The notes beneath the pieces were generated by a model. The model was not told the origin of the DNA, made no database searches, and saw nothing but the letters and a program-made list of their open reading frames with translations. Positions 1 to 11,948 of a stretch of 64,000 bases of DNA are shown here, one piece after another. Made by a program: the position numbers and the translations under genes. This DNA comes from Lineus longissimus (lineage: Eukaryota > Nemertea > Pilidiophora > Heteronemertea > Lineidae), in the NCBI RefSeq assembly GCF_910592395.1, contig NC_088316.1, forward strand, positions 3,842,001 through 3,906,000, read 5' to 3'. How positions within the stretch are numbered: the stretch's first letter is position 1; each line of letters opens with the position of its first letter.

Positions 1-172
1 TCCCTTAACGGACACCTCTCTAATAAGGACAACCTCTCTATTAAGGACACGAGTTTTGGTCCCAAATTGGTAGTTTTCATTCAATTTGATCTATCAGGGC
101 ACCTCTCTATCAAGGACAGCACTTGTCAGTTCCAAAGGTGTCCTTAATAGAGAATTTTTACTATAGTTTACT
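1..172 (+). repeat. pogo/Tigger-like MITE copy, left end cut by window
   Basis: The stretch carries repeated 'CTCTATTAAGGACA' motifs on the left and 'GTGTCCTTAATAGAG' on the right, so its two halves are inverted versions of each other. The same arrangement recurs near 8.8, 20.1, 43.4, 53.5 and 54.7 kb. The intact copies begin CAGTAGAACCTC and resemble pogo/Tigger terminal repeats. There is no coding capacity. The left terminus lies outside the window. Confidence 0.7.
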
Positions 173-249
173 TGATAAAAAACGATTGTTATTTTCTGGC
201 GATCATATCTGTTTTTAATTCTGAGTGACAACAAATCACTCTATTGACT

Positions 250-556
250 TCATACAAAGCTTTGGTTAGGTTACACACAGAGTTTCCATCAAGCTACACA
301 TGAGCTTCCATTAGGCTATAGAGCTTAATACAATAGGTTACATACAGAGCTTTCATTAGGGTACATATGAGCTTACAATAGGCTACAGATAGAGCTTCCA
401 TTCAGCCTTATACAGAGCTTCAATTAGGCTACACAGGGAGCTTCAATTAGGCTACACATACTCCATTCAGCTTTATTGAGAGCTTCCATTTGGCTATACA
501 CAGATCTTCTATTCAGCTTCACACAAAGCTTTCATTTAAGGCTACTTAAACAGCTT
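250..556. repeat. degenerate ~28-bp tandem repeat
   Basis: About ten imperfect copies of a unit around 'GGCTACACACAGAGCTTCCATTA' follow one another with small length changes. The copies are diverged, suggesting an old array. A 65-codon frame starting at 476 lies partly in it and looks fortuitous. Confidence 0.7.
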
Positions 557-559
557 CCA

Positions 560-1420
560 TACGTTTTCATTTGTAGAGCCCCTGTAAGTCCGTGGACCTC
601 CCAAGTAACCCTCTTAACTCTTTCACTGTGGGTGACGTGCACAGCACATCATGTACATTGTTGTATATCATAGGCCTATATGTGACATCCACAGCACGTC
701 ATGCCCTTCCAAATTCACCGACACCGACACCGACATTCACCCCTCTAAACACGCCAAACACACTCGGGATCACGAGTTTCATCCTAATTGTAAAGATTGC
801 GACACTTTTGAATAGTTTCGACCGTCCCGACAAATGTCAGATCTACTATTCATATTGGTATCGACTGTTAGCACCTGGTGGTGCTGGCTAAAAAATGGCT
901 GCCACAGCATAAGGGTAGATACACAGTGATCGTCTACCTCCAATCCATTTTCTCCTCGCATTGTCACACAGCTAAAATGAACCAGTTGACATCCATCACA
1001 AAATCAATACTTTCTAGAGGCATGGACAACCAGTATGAAATATTCATAATTTTCAACAAGTTGATTGCTCTGAACTGACAAAGTAGTGTTGACACTGCTG
1101 CAAGCGTTGTTAGAATTTTACACATTTAAGAATTTAAATTATTCAAATGCAATTAATATTCGGTAGCTTCTGGAAGTTTCAGACAGCTCTCAATTGAACA
1201 GTACTGTACACTAAACAATTTCCGCCTCTTTTATATTTTTGCGATAAGCAAAATTTGTGACCTCGTGAGTCGCGATGCAGAGATCTTCTTTTTGATTAAA
1301 TGGCTTAGACGAGCTGCTCAATCAGTGCTACAGGGATCAGTGGTACAGTGGCAGGCCCAAAACAAGTAATGATGTTGTTTCCTTGCTAGGAGCATCTACA
1401 ATAACTTTTTTATTGAAAAG
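560..1420. other. intergenic, no recognisable gene
   Basis: I see no splice-supported coding exon, RNA gene or clear repeat here. Short frames of 60-100 codons on both strands lack recognisable domains and typical coding composition. Confidence 0.5.
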
Positions 1421-1560
1421 GAGTTAATAAGGGAGACATCACATATTTTATGTTTTCACTTTTGGCCCCTGATGGCCAGGTGGAGAAACAAATCTGACTG
1501 AAATTCAGTGTAAGAGGTCATCTGACCAAGGGGTTCACGCGGACACTGTGGTATTGTTAA
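1420..1560 (+). repeat. fragment of the GTGACCTT composite repeat
   Basis: This contains the family-typical order 'GGGAGACATCACATATTTT', 'CACTTTTGGCCCCTGATGGCC', then 'GGTCATCTGACCAAGGGGT'. It matches internal blocks of the longer copies at 9.3-10.5 and 31.7-32.4 kb. It is a truncated internal piece without termini. Confidence 0.65.
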
Positions 1561-3088
1561 GACTCTGCTACCGTGAGCCAAAACGTCATGGGTTTATACT
1601 GTTACAGTTAAGGATGTCAGGATGTCTTGGAGTAACATGTCTTTGGAGTAATATGTCATTGGACTATGTCGTTTCATATCCTGACACTTAGTTAACACCA
1701 GCCAATCCTTTCTCTGCAAGTCGAGATTTGGGGATATTGCCTGATGTTGAGAATCCCAAGTGGCCAGTCACAGATGCAGTGCCTATAGCCACTTAATATG
1801 CCGATCACATATAGGGCCCCTATTGGATTTTTTACAATATGATGTTCTTTGAGCCATGTTGTTATACATTGCTTATAGTGAGTGTGCATATAAGGCCAGA
1901 CCAAATAAATCGTTTGTTTGCTGTAACATTACCCAACCTCTCAAGATAGGGCTTGTTACAAATCTAAGAGGTAGGCCAATGAATGCGGACAAATATTTTT
2001 ACCTGGTTTATTTGCAAGAAATAATAGTTTGGTTGGTGTATAATGTTGGACAATGTTGGAAGTGGGTCAGCATGTCGGAGGGTGTCAACTTGAATAAAAT
2101 TTTGCACTGGCTAACCCCAATAAAATCTTTGGATTCAGGGCTGCTTTTTGATGTCGGTCAGGTTGGCAAACAGACAAATCATTTGGTCGGGCCTAAAGCG
2201 ACTGTTCTGTCAAGCATCTGGCAATTTTACGAGCAATACTTCATGTGAAATCTTCATCAAGAACGTATCAGATGACATCAAGGGCAATAACGTTTGCATC
2301 TGACTATCTGAGGAGAAAAAAACCCATGTAAAAACTCGTAAAAACAATGTTATCACAAACATAAGTGACAGTTAATATTATACTGTTTTATCTTCTATTG
2401 TATATTACGTTGGAAACTATTATATTTCACGATTGGGGAGCAGGGCTTTTCAATTTCTATGGACTGCCTGCTTGGGCCAACAGACCCTTCTTTTTGTTTT
2501 TGGTGTTTTTGTCTTGTTTTTGTTTTCCCAAATACATTTTAACCACCAAACACATTGTGAATAAAAATGAAAGTTTTTTCAACCTCAAAATCTCACTTCT
2601 TAGTTCTGAGTATAGCTTACACTTGCTAAAGTGGGTTTAGGGTCTTCACAATCTGTTAAAAAAAAGCCCCATCCTGAATACAACAGATACTTCCGGCATG
2701 CATTTTTTGCCTCTCCCACATTATCAATTTTTCAGAATCTTGCTTAAAGATGGATGTCCATCCTTCGAATCATTGCCATTTTTTGTTCTAACATTCTCCT
2801 ATCATTTCCCTTTGGGGAGGCAAAGGCATATGAAACTAATCATAGCCATTGCTCCTCATGATCAAAGAGTGAAATTTTGTTTATTAATCATTTTGATAAT
2901 ATTCTGTCTGAGCGTTAGCTAGCTTATACGATAACCATCCTTTGTGATCATGTTTGCATCATTCCCCGGTGAGCATTCTGGCCCCATTCACAACCCTGAT
3001 TAGGAAATAAAAGCAGCTGGTCTCCAATCTCCGCAAAAGCCAGAGTTGTTTAGTTTGAGCAGGATGAACTAATCTGATAATTCTGACC
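1561..3088. other. intergenic, no recognisable gene
   Basis: The longest frame (1856-2248, plus strand, 130 codons) has no recognisable domain, no signal peptide and no obvious splice neighbours. I treat it as chance. Confidence 0.5.
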
Positions 3089-3460
3089 AATTCAATGGAA
3101 GTCAGGATGGGATGAGGCACTGGCTGTGTGAAGAGAGAGAGAGAGAGAGGGCAATTCAATGGAAGTCAGGATGGGATGAGGCACTGGCTGTGTGAAGAGA
3201 GAGAGAGAGAGAGGGCAATTCAATGGAAGTCAGGATGGGATGAGGCACTGGCTGTGTGAAGAGAGAGAGAGAGGGCAATTCAATGGAAGTCAGGATGGGA
3301 TGAGGCACTGGCTGTGTGAAGAGAGAGAGAGAGGGCAATTCAATGGAAGTCAGGATGGGATGAGGCACTGGCTGTGTGAAGAGAGAGAGAGAGGGCAATT
3401 CAACAGATGCCAGGATGGGGTTGAGCACTGGCTGGGTGATGAACCCATACAGAGAGCGGG
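3089..3460 (+). repeat. ~60-bp minisatellite with (GA)n spacer
   Basis: About five copies of a unit 'CAATTCAATGGAAGTCAGG' ... 'GGCACTGGCTGTGTGAAGAG' are separated by GA runs of changing length. Units are nearly identical, so the array is recent or homogenised. It is open in frames on both strands, which follows from the unit rather than from coding. Confidence 0.9.
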
Positions 3461-3905
3461 CAATTCAATGGATGCCAGGATGGGAGTATAAAAATCACTG
3501 GCTGTGTGAAGTATGCGTCACAACCAATGGATGCCAGGATGGGAGTATAAAAATCACTGGCTTTGTGAAGAATGTGTCACAATCAATGGATGCCAGGATG
3601 GGAGTATTAAGCACTGGCTGTGTGAAGAATGTGTCACAACCAATGGATGCCAGGATGGGAGTAAAAAGCACTGGCTGTGTGAAGAATGTGTCACAACCAA
3701 TGGATGCCAGGATGGGAGTAAAAAGCACTGGCTGTGTGAAGAATGTGTCACAACCAATGGATGCCAGGATGGGAGTAAAAAGCACTGGCTGTGTGAAGAA
3801 TGTGTCACAACCAATGGATGCCAGGATGGGAGTATTAAGCACTGGCTGTGTGAAGAATGTGTCACAACCCGAATGGATGCCAGGATGGGGTTGAGCATTA
3901 AGCAC
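3461..3905 (+). repeat. 57-58-bp minisatellite, sister of the preceding array
   Basis: About seven copies of 'AATGTGTCACAACCAATGGA' 'TGCCAGGATGGGAGTA' 'AAGCACTGGCTGTGTGAAG' follow. The core 'AATGGA.G.CAGGATGGGA..' and 'CACTGGCTGTGTGAAG' are shared with the array at 3089-3460, so the two arrays descend from one unit with a replaced spacer. A 57-bp (19-codon) unit explains frames of 136-187 codons on both strands. Confidence 0.9.
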
Positions 3906-6900
3906 TGGCTAATAGCGATGCTAAAAATGTTACTGTTTGAAGAGGACAGCAACTCCAAAGGTGCCAAAAGATGTCCTATGCCTTTAGACTGCTCAAAGAC
4001 AAACAACCACTTCACTTTCCGAATTTTTTCTCACCAACCCATTCTCGTTCTTACTACTGGCTCGAAGTTCCACTAAGGCAAGTGAATAATACTTTCTCGG
4101 TTACCATGGCGATGTCACAATACACAGAGGATTAAGGCGCTGCCATTAGAGGGTAATGCTAAAATTGAAACTTGAGCAATAACGGGCGCACACAAGCAAA
4201 GGTTTTGTACATTTGGTCATTTTTCTATGATTATGTAATCATGCATCATGAGACAAAATTGCAAGATTCCCCTCTCTAACATGTCTAAAGCACCTCGCAA
4301 GCAAGAGTTTTTTATCACCATGACCAGTGATAATATCTCTGCCATGACGGGCATGAGCGAAAAAACATTGTAGGTCAATGGGTAAAACAGTTCTTCCAGA
4401 CCTGTGTATCACCAGCAATAACTGATCCTTGTTGCCAGCATCTGTAACAACCATCGATATGTCGAATGCGACAATTATTGCAGGTCCCTGCAACAAAAAA
4501 TTCTCGATGTGGTGCACTTCAGGCTCTACATCAAAGGAGTCTTACTGCATGATAACAGCCAACTGTTTATCGACTCGTTTTTTTGATTTAACTTTCAAAA
4601 ACACAATGGTTTCTTAACTTGAGTTCTTAACTTTCACTGGTTTATCAACACAAAGAAATCAGAAGAAACTGCAAGATTTGTCATAATTTTTTTTAAACTT
4701 TCAAAATTTTTTGAAGTCAAGATGAAAGTTTGATTCTGAACTTTTATGAAACATGACACTTTGATGGTTGTTGTTGTCTCAAAGCTTTCTGTAACATTAT
4801 CAGCAAAAGTTTTCAGACTGAATCTATTGTTTTTTTGTGCTTGCATTTTATTTCCCAGTGAAAATTAAGCAGGAAGTTTGAAAGTTGCGGAAGAAAAGAG
4901 GTACTTAGTATAAAATAAGAAACAATCTTAAAGCAACAAGTAAATGCAAAATCTGAAAATAATTTTTTCCCAAACATACTTCATTAGGCCACGAAAATAA
5001 AGAGATATTACAGTATTTTCCCATTCCCAAATCTTCTCTTCAAATGTATTAATTACGAAGATGAGTATGACAATTTCTCCTGAGTTGTTTGAAGCATCCA
5101 ATTTCCGTCTTATTATTAGATTCATATTGCAGAGCTAAGAATAAAAGGAACAGACAGTTTCGAATAAATTGTTGGCACTTCAAGTTACATTATAAATATT
5201 CACATATGTCATGTCATTCAGATGAAAAAGAGGCCACACAAAATAATGGCCTCTCAATTACATCATTTGGGACCCTGCTTTCCTTAATTTGGGCTTATTT
5301 TACTGTCAGTAATTTCATCAACCGCATAAAAATTGGTCCTTTGTCATCTTTAGCTTTATTGGCATAATCATGATACATGTAACTTGATTTGTGATGTCAT
5401 TTCAATTCAAAGTGTCAGGAGCAGATTCGACCATTTTAACCTCTAGAAAACGCAGTGGTGGGTCGAAAACAAAAACAAACAAAACTATTTTTTGTAATTT
5501 TGACCACCTTTTATTCGGACACTTTCATAATTTGGCAGCAAATATACTGTTAAATGGTGTGTATTTAATGTAATTGAGAGGCCTGATTCAAAAGGATGAT
5601 CTCATAGAAATTTTATCCCTCAGACAATAATTTTTTGAAATTTCAGCTTTATGTATAAAAGGGTTAACAGTGCAATGGATGTGGAACAGTACCCTCTTAG
5701 TCTTATTTCTTGAAGATAATGCCAAACATTTTTTATCAGTTTTTAGCAATCTCCAATATCCTGTTTTCCCATATTACACAGAAAGTACTTTTTCCGCAGC
5801 AAAAAGATCTGAAACATATAATTGTTTCTTTTTTCTATTGGATGAACGTCTCAAATGTCCGCCTGAGTTTATTGGTTCCCTATCCGTTGGGTCCAATCAT
5901 CTAAAAGACGCATTGCCGGCTTGATATCAGCCAAGTGTTTTTTTGCGTTTGTACATGTTGTATCGTGCATGGCCTGGGGCTTCTACAAAAACATCTGACG
6001 TGACAAGGATTTTTTACCCATTTCTCATACGATGAACGCCAAGTTGGCAGTTTCTGCAATCTCTTGTTTTGAGGTGGAAGTATGTTGTAACCCTAATACT
6101 CTAAATCCACAATTCTTTTTGGTGTGTTAATTTGGGGGATTTGGCCAAAAAATATTGTTCACGAAAATAAAAATCTTATGAATTTATAATTTGATTGAAA
6201 AAACCTTCCAGAAGTTTCACAGTCCCCTAAAATAAAAATTGTAAAAATTTCATATTTTCTGATGAAACGCAAAACAATTAAATATGTGAATATCATTTTC
6301 TGGTTCACAGTATCTCTCTTGTTTTCACTTTTATGGACTCTTAGAAATAAAGATTTTTGAGCTTACAATGTATAAAAACATGAAAAAAACCTTTTGCGGT
6401 TTTTCAGCAAACACGTCTATGCACCTCTTAGAGGTTTTTCTGGAAAATAAGCATGTGAAATACCACAATGTCTTTTTTCATTTCCCAACAGTTGTTAAAT
6501 TCTTCAGTTCTAACCAAGGAGACTCCTGAGGAAAACACTGCCCTGATTAAACCAAGTTTCACAGTTGACATCTTCAGTGCGGATTATATGCTAAAAGGGG
6601 CAGTCAGACTTTTAAGCGAACACCTCAGCCTTCAGAAGTTAGTTATTTGCAAATTCATTGAAAAGCCCAAAACCCAGCAGTAGCAAATGGGTAAACAAGT
6701 ACTACCCTGTGCTACATGTACATACAACTTTCCTCCACATGCCCCCTCAAAGCCGCCTCCAAACCCACTTGATGAGGCAGCACGCATCACAGACGGCTCT
6801 TAATTAGCAATCAAAATCTGCTTTAACGAGGCGTGAGATTGAGGTGCCATATTGCCAGAACGCAACCGCTGCGCCATATAGATTAAAATTGATTTCGCAT

Positions 6901-6985
6901 CCGATCAAGTTATTTGAAAATACCGCAAGGGATTGTGGCCATGATGGGACCAATTAGATTACTTGTGTCAAAAGAGGGAAACAAG
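3906..6985. other. AT-rich intergenic DNA, nothing recognised
   Basis: Many A and T runs and short frames (at most 92 codons) are present. None shows a domain or a convincing exon structure. Confidence 0.5.
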
Positions 6986-6987
6986 AG

Positions 6988-7022
6988 GCTGAAGGGCCTG
7001 GGGCTCAGCTGAAATATTCTCC
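6988..7022 (+). repeat. isolated 5' terminus of a CAGCTGAGC-ended repeat
   Basis: The string 'AACAAGAGGCTGAAGGGCCT' followed by 'GGGGCTCAGCTGA' matches the stretch at 44428-44465. It is read as the 5' end of a dispersed repeat whose 3' ends at 37.5 and 46.1 kb carry the inverted string TCAGCTGAGC. Confidence 0.5.
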
Positions 7023-7577
7023 AAACCAGTTATGGTACCAGTATAATGGACAAGATGGTGGCAAAACTATGAGTGAAATGTGACTGACCAAACGCAATCC
7101 CATTTGAGGCATTTGGATTTCGAAGTAACAAGATCATAAAGTTTATTGCACTACTTAATGGTCATTACATATGGAATGTAATGATCAAAAATCATGAAGT
7201 TAGCAGACTGATGCACCTATAAAATGAAATTCCAAAATAGCTGAGGTAAAAAATTGCTCAGATTTGAACACCCTTTTAGTCATTAATCAAAATATTACAG
7301 TTACACTAGGTTCGTCAAACTAAGGCGAGGCTAATTTTCATTCTGAGAATAAGCATGATAAGACTGACTTTTCCATTGAATCCTTCTTTTATACCTGTAA
7401 GAATCTTGATTACCTTTCTTCATACTGGATGGATTAGATGTCAATCACAGCTTTGGAAACACAATCAACTGAGAAGAATTTTCATAGGATATCGATGATA
7501 ATCATTCTCATTCTCGGAGCAACATTGGAAAATTTGTAACTTATGAAATATTAATGAATTCGTAATGAAAAGACAAC

Positions 7578-7599
7578 GGGGGGGGGGGGGGGGGGGGGG
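7578..7599 (+). repeat. poly(G) run of 22
   Basis: Twenty-two consecutive G residues. The exact length is likely to be unreliable in any assembly. Such runs can form G-quadruplex structures, but no role is implied here. Confidence 0.95.
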
Positions 7600-8620
7600 T
7601 TACTGAATCAATCAAAAACGAGTAGAGCACATGCCAAAAGATATGCCAAAATGACGCATTAGAGTGATTCTGTGGAAGGCCTCATTTTGCGAACTTTTTT
7701 TTCTTCAAATTTCCCCGAACAACCTATATTTGCAAACAAGTGAGAAAAAAATTGTAATTGACAAAGATCTCAAGAAAAAAAGGGAAATTTTTGAGTTCGT
7801 CATAACTAAGGAAGGCACAAAATGGTTTAGAGTAGAACAATTGGATACCCTTTTTGCAAAAAGGAAAGAACCATACCCTGCTAAATGTCATTTCCTTCAT
7901 GACCATATTCCCACATCACACCCTCGCGCGCCACCTCACCTCACCTCACACGCACCACCGCCTTCCGAGACCATCACATCTTGTTCAAGTCTTTGAAATA
8001 TTAATTACCAATGTGGCCGACTTTGATGTGACTCGTGTCTAATCATGCAGATCAGTGGGTAAACAAGCCGTATAACTTGCTTTGAGACAGAGACACTTCG
8101 TAATTGGGTTGTCTGGCAACGTATTTTCCAACTAACACGGACAATATATATGTATATATGCGTATGTTTATTCGTACAAAGTACAATAAATACATGCTAA
8201 GTGCATGGTGAAAACGCAGTGCGTTGACAACAATTATAGAGCCACAATTATTTACAATAAATTCAAATTTCTAGCTAGCTACGAACAGGTAAATTAATGA
8301 AAAGATATGAATTTTAGCACATTCGACATGAGGCACTCCGGCGGTAGACTCCCATCAACCAAGGAAATCACCTAAGATGTACATAGATATTCCAATATCT
8401 CATTTATCTCCTCGATTGCTGGGAATCCACCACCCGAATCCCTCATGTGGAGCAACTCCTGAAAATATAACTTATTCTGCACTACTTCGTCGTAAGCCAA
8501 GGCCAGGGCTTATAAAGAAATGTCTTCTAGGGCCATCACTGAGGCTTAAGCGACTACTACACACCATATACACCGCCAAGTTTTGCCGGCATTTTATTTT
8601 TTCTTTATTTGAGCAGTGGA
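7600..8620. other. intergenic, no recognisable gene
   Basis: Frames of 60-110 codons (for example 7664-7996, plus) have no recognised domain. A short alternating AT stretch lies near 8146-8160. Nothing else stands out. Confidence 0.45.
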
Positions 8621-8625
8621 AAACA

Positions 8626-8738
8626 GAAGATAATCCGCCAGAACAATAATCGAGAAACTTGCATTTTTTCTGAAATTTTCGAAGAAGAAGATAATCTGCC
8701 CAAAAAAATTGTGAAACTTGTATTTTTTCTGAAACAAT
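8626..8738 (+). repeat. ~60-bp direct duplication
   Basis: 'GAAGATAATCCGCCAGAACA' near 8626 is repeated as 'GAAGATAATCTGCCCAAAAA' near 8690. Each is followed by a matching 'GAAACTTG.ATTTTTTCTGAAA' block, so this is a simple tandem doubling. Confidence 0.7.
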
Positions 8739-8755
8739 CGTGTTTTTATCACTAA

Positions 8756-8946
8756 AGTGGAACCTCCATTTAATGGACACCTCTCTATTAAGGACACCTT
8801 CTCTATTAAGGGCAACCTCTCTAATAATGACACTAGTTCTGGTCTCGAATTAATCCATTCCATTCAACTTGACCTCTCTAATCAGAACATCTCTTTATTA
8901 TGGCCAGTCCCAAAGATGTCCTTAATAGAGTGGTTTGACTGTAGAT
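8756..8946 (+). repeat. pogo/Tigger-like MITE copy
   Basis: It opens with 'GGAACCTCCATTTAATGGAC' and repeated 'TCTCTATTAAGGACACC', and closes with 'GATGTCCTTAATAGAGTGGT' 'TTGACTGTA'. These ends are inverted versions of one another. The middle 'CATTCAACTTGACCTCTCTAA' block also occurs in the copies at 1, 20.1 and 53.5 kb. No coding capacity. Confidence 0.75.
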
Positions 8947-9339
8947 GAATATTTCATAAATCATTGGGGTATTCCAATACTGCTCTGAAGGGAGAATTCT
9001 TTGACCAAATATTTGACATTCTGTCAGAAATCCAATCCAGTAGTGCAAACTGTGATGGTAATACAGTATTCTAACAATATTACAGAACAATATTCCGCCC
9101 CCTCTGGTAAGAAGAAGTGTTCCTCATTCTAGAACATTATTAGCTCTTAAAAGAATATTGGGGAATTTGTAAGATGCCAGTAATGTAGGAGGAAACTGGC
9201 GACTCCACAGGAAACCTACGTTGTCAGTAGAGGTCAACTCTCTATCACATGAAGACGTACACAAACCAGGTGTTGACAAGTCAATCGTTTTCTTTTATTG
9301 TTTCTACATGTAGGCATACCAGACATAAATGAAATGGCC

Positions 9340-10367
9340 AGGGCCATTGTGCTCACCTCATGTGGAGGAAAGATGGATAAAGAGCATGGTCTTGTGTCAT
9401 GAAGTGTTAGGTTTGATGTAGGTCCAAGCAATTACAATTTCCCCAAAATGGCCAATTTACAGTACATTCGACCTCTGTGACCTTGAAAAGTAGGTCAAAT
9501 CAAAGAAGACCCGGGTGACACATTGAATAGTTGTTAGAATTAGATGAACCTATGATATAAAATTGGTGCCAATCGGGCAAGTCATTACTAGGAATAATGG
9601 CATTTTGAAGAATTTAGGATTTGGCCCCCTCCCTGGAGGCCAAACGGCAAATCAGATCGCACCAAACTTCGGTACCTGAGATCACCTGACCAAGGGGTAC
9701 ATGTGTACTTAATTTGTGATCAATAGTCATTGCAGTTAAGAAACATGCCATAGTTACGGCCTGACGGCGAATTTACGCCATTTGACCTCTGTGACCTTGA
9801 CAAGAAGGTCAAATTAAAAATCTGTGTGACATATACTGTATGGTGGTTAGATGTACCCATGATATCAAATTGGTGGCAATCGGGCAAGAAGTTAAGGAAT
9901 AATCACATTTTTAAGGTTTTTGGATTTTGCCCCCTGGTGGTCAAGTGGTGAATCATATTGGACCAAACTTTGGTCCCTGAGATCACCTGACTAAGGGGTA
10001 AATGTGTACCAAGTTTGGTATCAATAGTCATTGCAGTTTAGAAACGTGCCATCGTTACATCCTAACGGCTAATTTACACCATTTGACCTCTGTGACCTTG
10101 AAAAGGAGGTCAAATCAAAAACCCGGAGGATATATGATGCACCTTTGCTAGAAGTACCTACCATATTTTTTTCAAAATTTCCCGACTACTTTTAAGGGAG
10201 ATATTGCATATTTTCACTTTTAACGTTTGGCCCCCTGGTGGCCAAACCATGAAACGAATCGGACCGAAACTTGGTCTCCCAAGTGTCATTACATAAGGGT
10301 ACATGTGTACCAAGTTTCAACTCAATAGCTCTAACAGTTACGAAACGTGCCCTGCTAACGGACGACG

Positions 10368-10417
<50 letters not shown>

Positions 10418-10472
10418 ACGACGGACGCCACGGTATGGGATAAGCTCACCTCTGCTAAGAGGTGAGCTAAAA
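9340..10472 (+). repeat. long copy of the GTGACCTT composite repeat with (GAC)n tail
   Basis: The element opens with 'GGCCAGGGCCATTGTGCTCA' 'CCTC' and closes with 'AAGAGGTGAGCTAAAAA', so its ends carry the inverted motif GCTCACCTC/GAGGTGAGC. Inside are three tandem modules of about 300-317 bp, each with 'TTTGACCTCTGTGACCTTGA' (near 9468, 9785 and 10086), a 'GGCCCCCTGGTGGCCAA' block and a 'TCACCTGACCAAGGGGTACA' block. A (GAC)n microsatellite lies at about 10360-10428. It encodes no recognised protein and looks non-autonomous. Truncated relatives lie at 1.4, 31.7, 37.0, 46.0 and 63.6 kb. Confidence 0.75.
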
Positions 10473-10573
10473 ACACACTGTTTATTCACATTTTTAAAAA
10501 AACAGGCGATGTGATATCCATCGTCAAAATGCCCCCTCAATCTCGTTCTCGGATAAAAATCGGAACCTCTCTA

Positions 10574-10660
10574 CAGGGTGGCCCAGAATTAATTTCCTTT
10601 GGACAATAGAATTCTATTGTGTATCCATTGTGTGAGGGAAAATAATACTGGGCCACCCCG
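10574..10660. mobile_element. 87-bp mariner-type MITE
   Basis: The ends 'CAGGGTGGCCCAGAATTAAT' and, inverted, 'CGGGGTGGCCCAGTATTATT' form terminal inverted repeats of about 24 bp. TA dinucleotides flank both sides (10572-10573 and 10661-10662), as expected for a Tc1/mariner target duplication. It has no coding capacity. Confidence 0.8.
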
Positions 10661-10743
10661 TAATGTCAAAGACTTGGTCAACTCTTCTTCTCTTTTGTGG
10701 TGACAAGTATTGACAAGAGCTCAATTGATTATTTCTATCTTTG

Positions 10744-10852
10744 AACTCCCTGGTTGCGGCCATCGATGATCAGGGAATTTTCCATTGATGATCAGGAAAT
10801 TTTCCATCAACGATCACAGAATTTTCCATCAATGATCAGGGAATTTTTGTAA
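10744..10852 (+). repeat. ~28-bp tandem repeat, four units
   Basis: Four copies of a unit close to 'CATCGATGATCAGGGAATTT' 'TC' lie in a row with a few substitutions. Confidence 0.85.
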
Positions 10853-11079
10853 TCGCCAGTGGCTAGATTAATTAGACATGCCTTTTAAAGTCAATATTCT
10901 GGTCATCTTTGATGTGAGGAGTGGTTTGAAAGTGTGACGAGTTGACAAGAAGTGGAACTGGAATCATTGCAGTTTTCTCATCAGCTGACCTGAACACCAA
11001 GCTGTGTACTTCTATGATTTGGGATTTGATTACTGCTGGATAGATGATGAAGCTGATGAAGATTTATGCTGAGTGTCAG

Positions 11080-11385
11080 AACTCCATCTACACAGACCAA
11101 CCACACTTTCATTCAGTCACATTTTAACTTGGTACAGCATTGCCATCTATTTGTAGGGCTGTCAACATGTTCTGTGTAGCTATCGTAATGTTTGACGCAA
11201 CTCCATCTATACTGTGACCAACCTACGCATTTGGTACAGATCCCGACTAATCTTTAACATGGTGTTACTCCATCTATACTGCCGGGGCCGACCTATTCAT
11301 TCAGGTCTAAACTAAGTCTCGATTTCCCTACTTAATATTACACATGGCCCAACTCCATCTATACAGATCTGCAAAATTCATTTCT
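11080..11385 (+). repeat. imperfect ~80-bp tandem repeat
   Basis: The phrase 'AACTCCATCTATAC.G' recurs about four times at 70-100-bp spacing, followed by related 'CCAACCTACGCATTTGGTAC'-like text. The copies are strongly diverged. Confidence 0.55.
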
Positions 11386-11723
11386 TCGATGTCAAACATG
11401 TGTCTAAGGAATGGATCAATAGGATAACTATAGATGGTGACACAGAAAGGTACTGGGTGTCTCACAGGACAACATGGTTCGCAATCCTGGATAAAGAAGG
11501 CATGGAAATTATTATTCTGAATCGGTCACCAGAACTATTTTTAAACAATCGATACAATATTTATAGATTGAGCTACGGAAAAGCATAATATTTTACGGAT
11601 GAAATTCATCTTGGGCAGTCTGATCGATAGGTGGTGCTCTCGTTCTCCCTAATTGCATCAACGGAATTGACTTGGGATGCTTAGGCTGCAAAGAAGCTCT
11701 CCTAGAATTCTTTGAAGTCATAG

Positions 11724-11948
11724 TTAAAGGGAATTTATAGGCAGGAGCTAGGGGGTCAAATTGGTAGTCGTGATGTGACTAGTATGCACAGTTAGCTAGG
11801 GTCTGGGTAGTAATTGATTCGGCGACAATTATATTCATCAGACAAGCATGAATAGTTTCAATGTACTGTGAGACAGGAGAGACCCCTATCACCAACTTTG
11901 TGTAACTTGATTTGACCTACCTGGCTCCTGCCTATAGCCTCCTTTTAC
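11724..11948. mobile_element. ~225-bp MITE (family shared with 12.4 kb)
   Basis: The left end 'TTAAAGGGAATTTATAGGCA' and the inverted right end 'TAAAAGGAGGCTATAGGCAG' 'GAGCCAGGTAGGTCAAAT' form a terminal inverted repeat of about 38 bp. The interior is non-coding. A diverged second copy lies at about 12445-12683. The superfamily is not determined. Confidence 0.7.

Noticed and set aside
1856-2248. 130-codon plus-strand frame
   Set aside because: No recognisable domain, no splice partners, and composition like the surrounding non-coding DNA.
3089-3905. CRISPR-like regular repeat array
   Set aside because: The whole unit is conserved with no unique spacers, and the context is animal DNA. It is a minisatellite.
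3376-4076. 172- and 187-codon frames as genes
   Set aside because: They are direct translations of the 57-bp minisatellite, with equally long antisense frames.
10192-10540. Arginine- or serine-rich frames near 10.4 kb
   Set aside because: The homopolymeric residues come from the (GAC)n microsatellite read in different frames.
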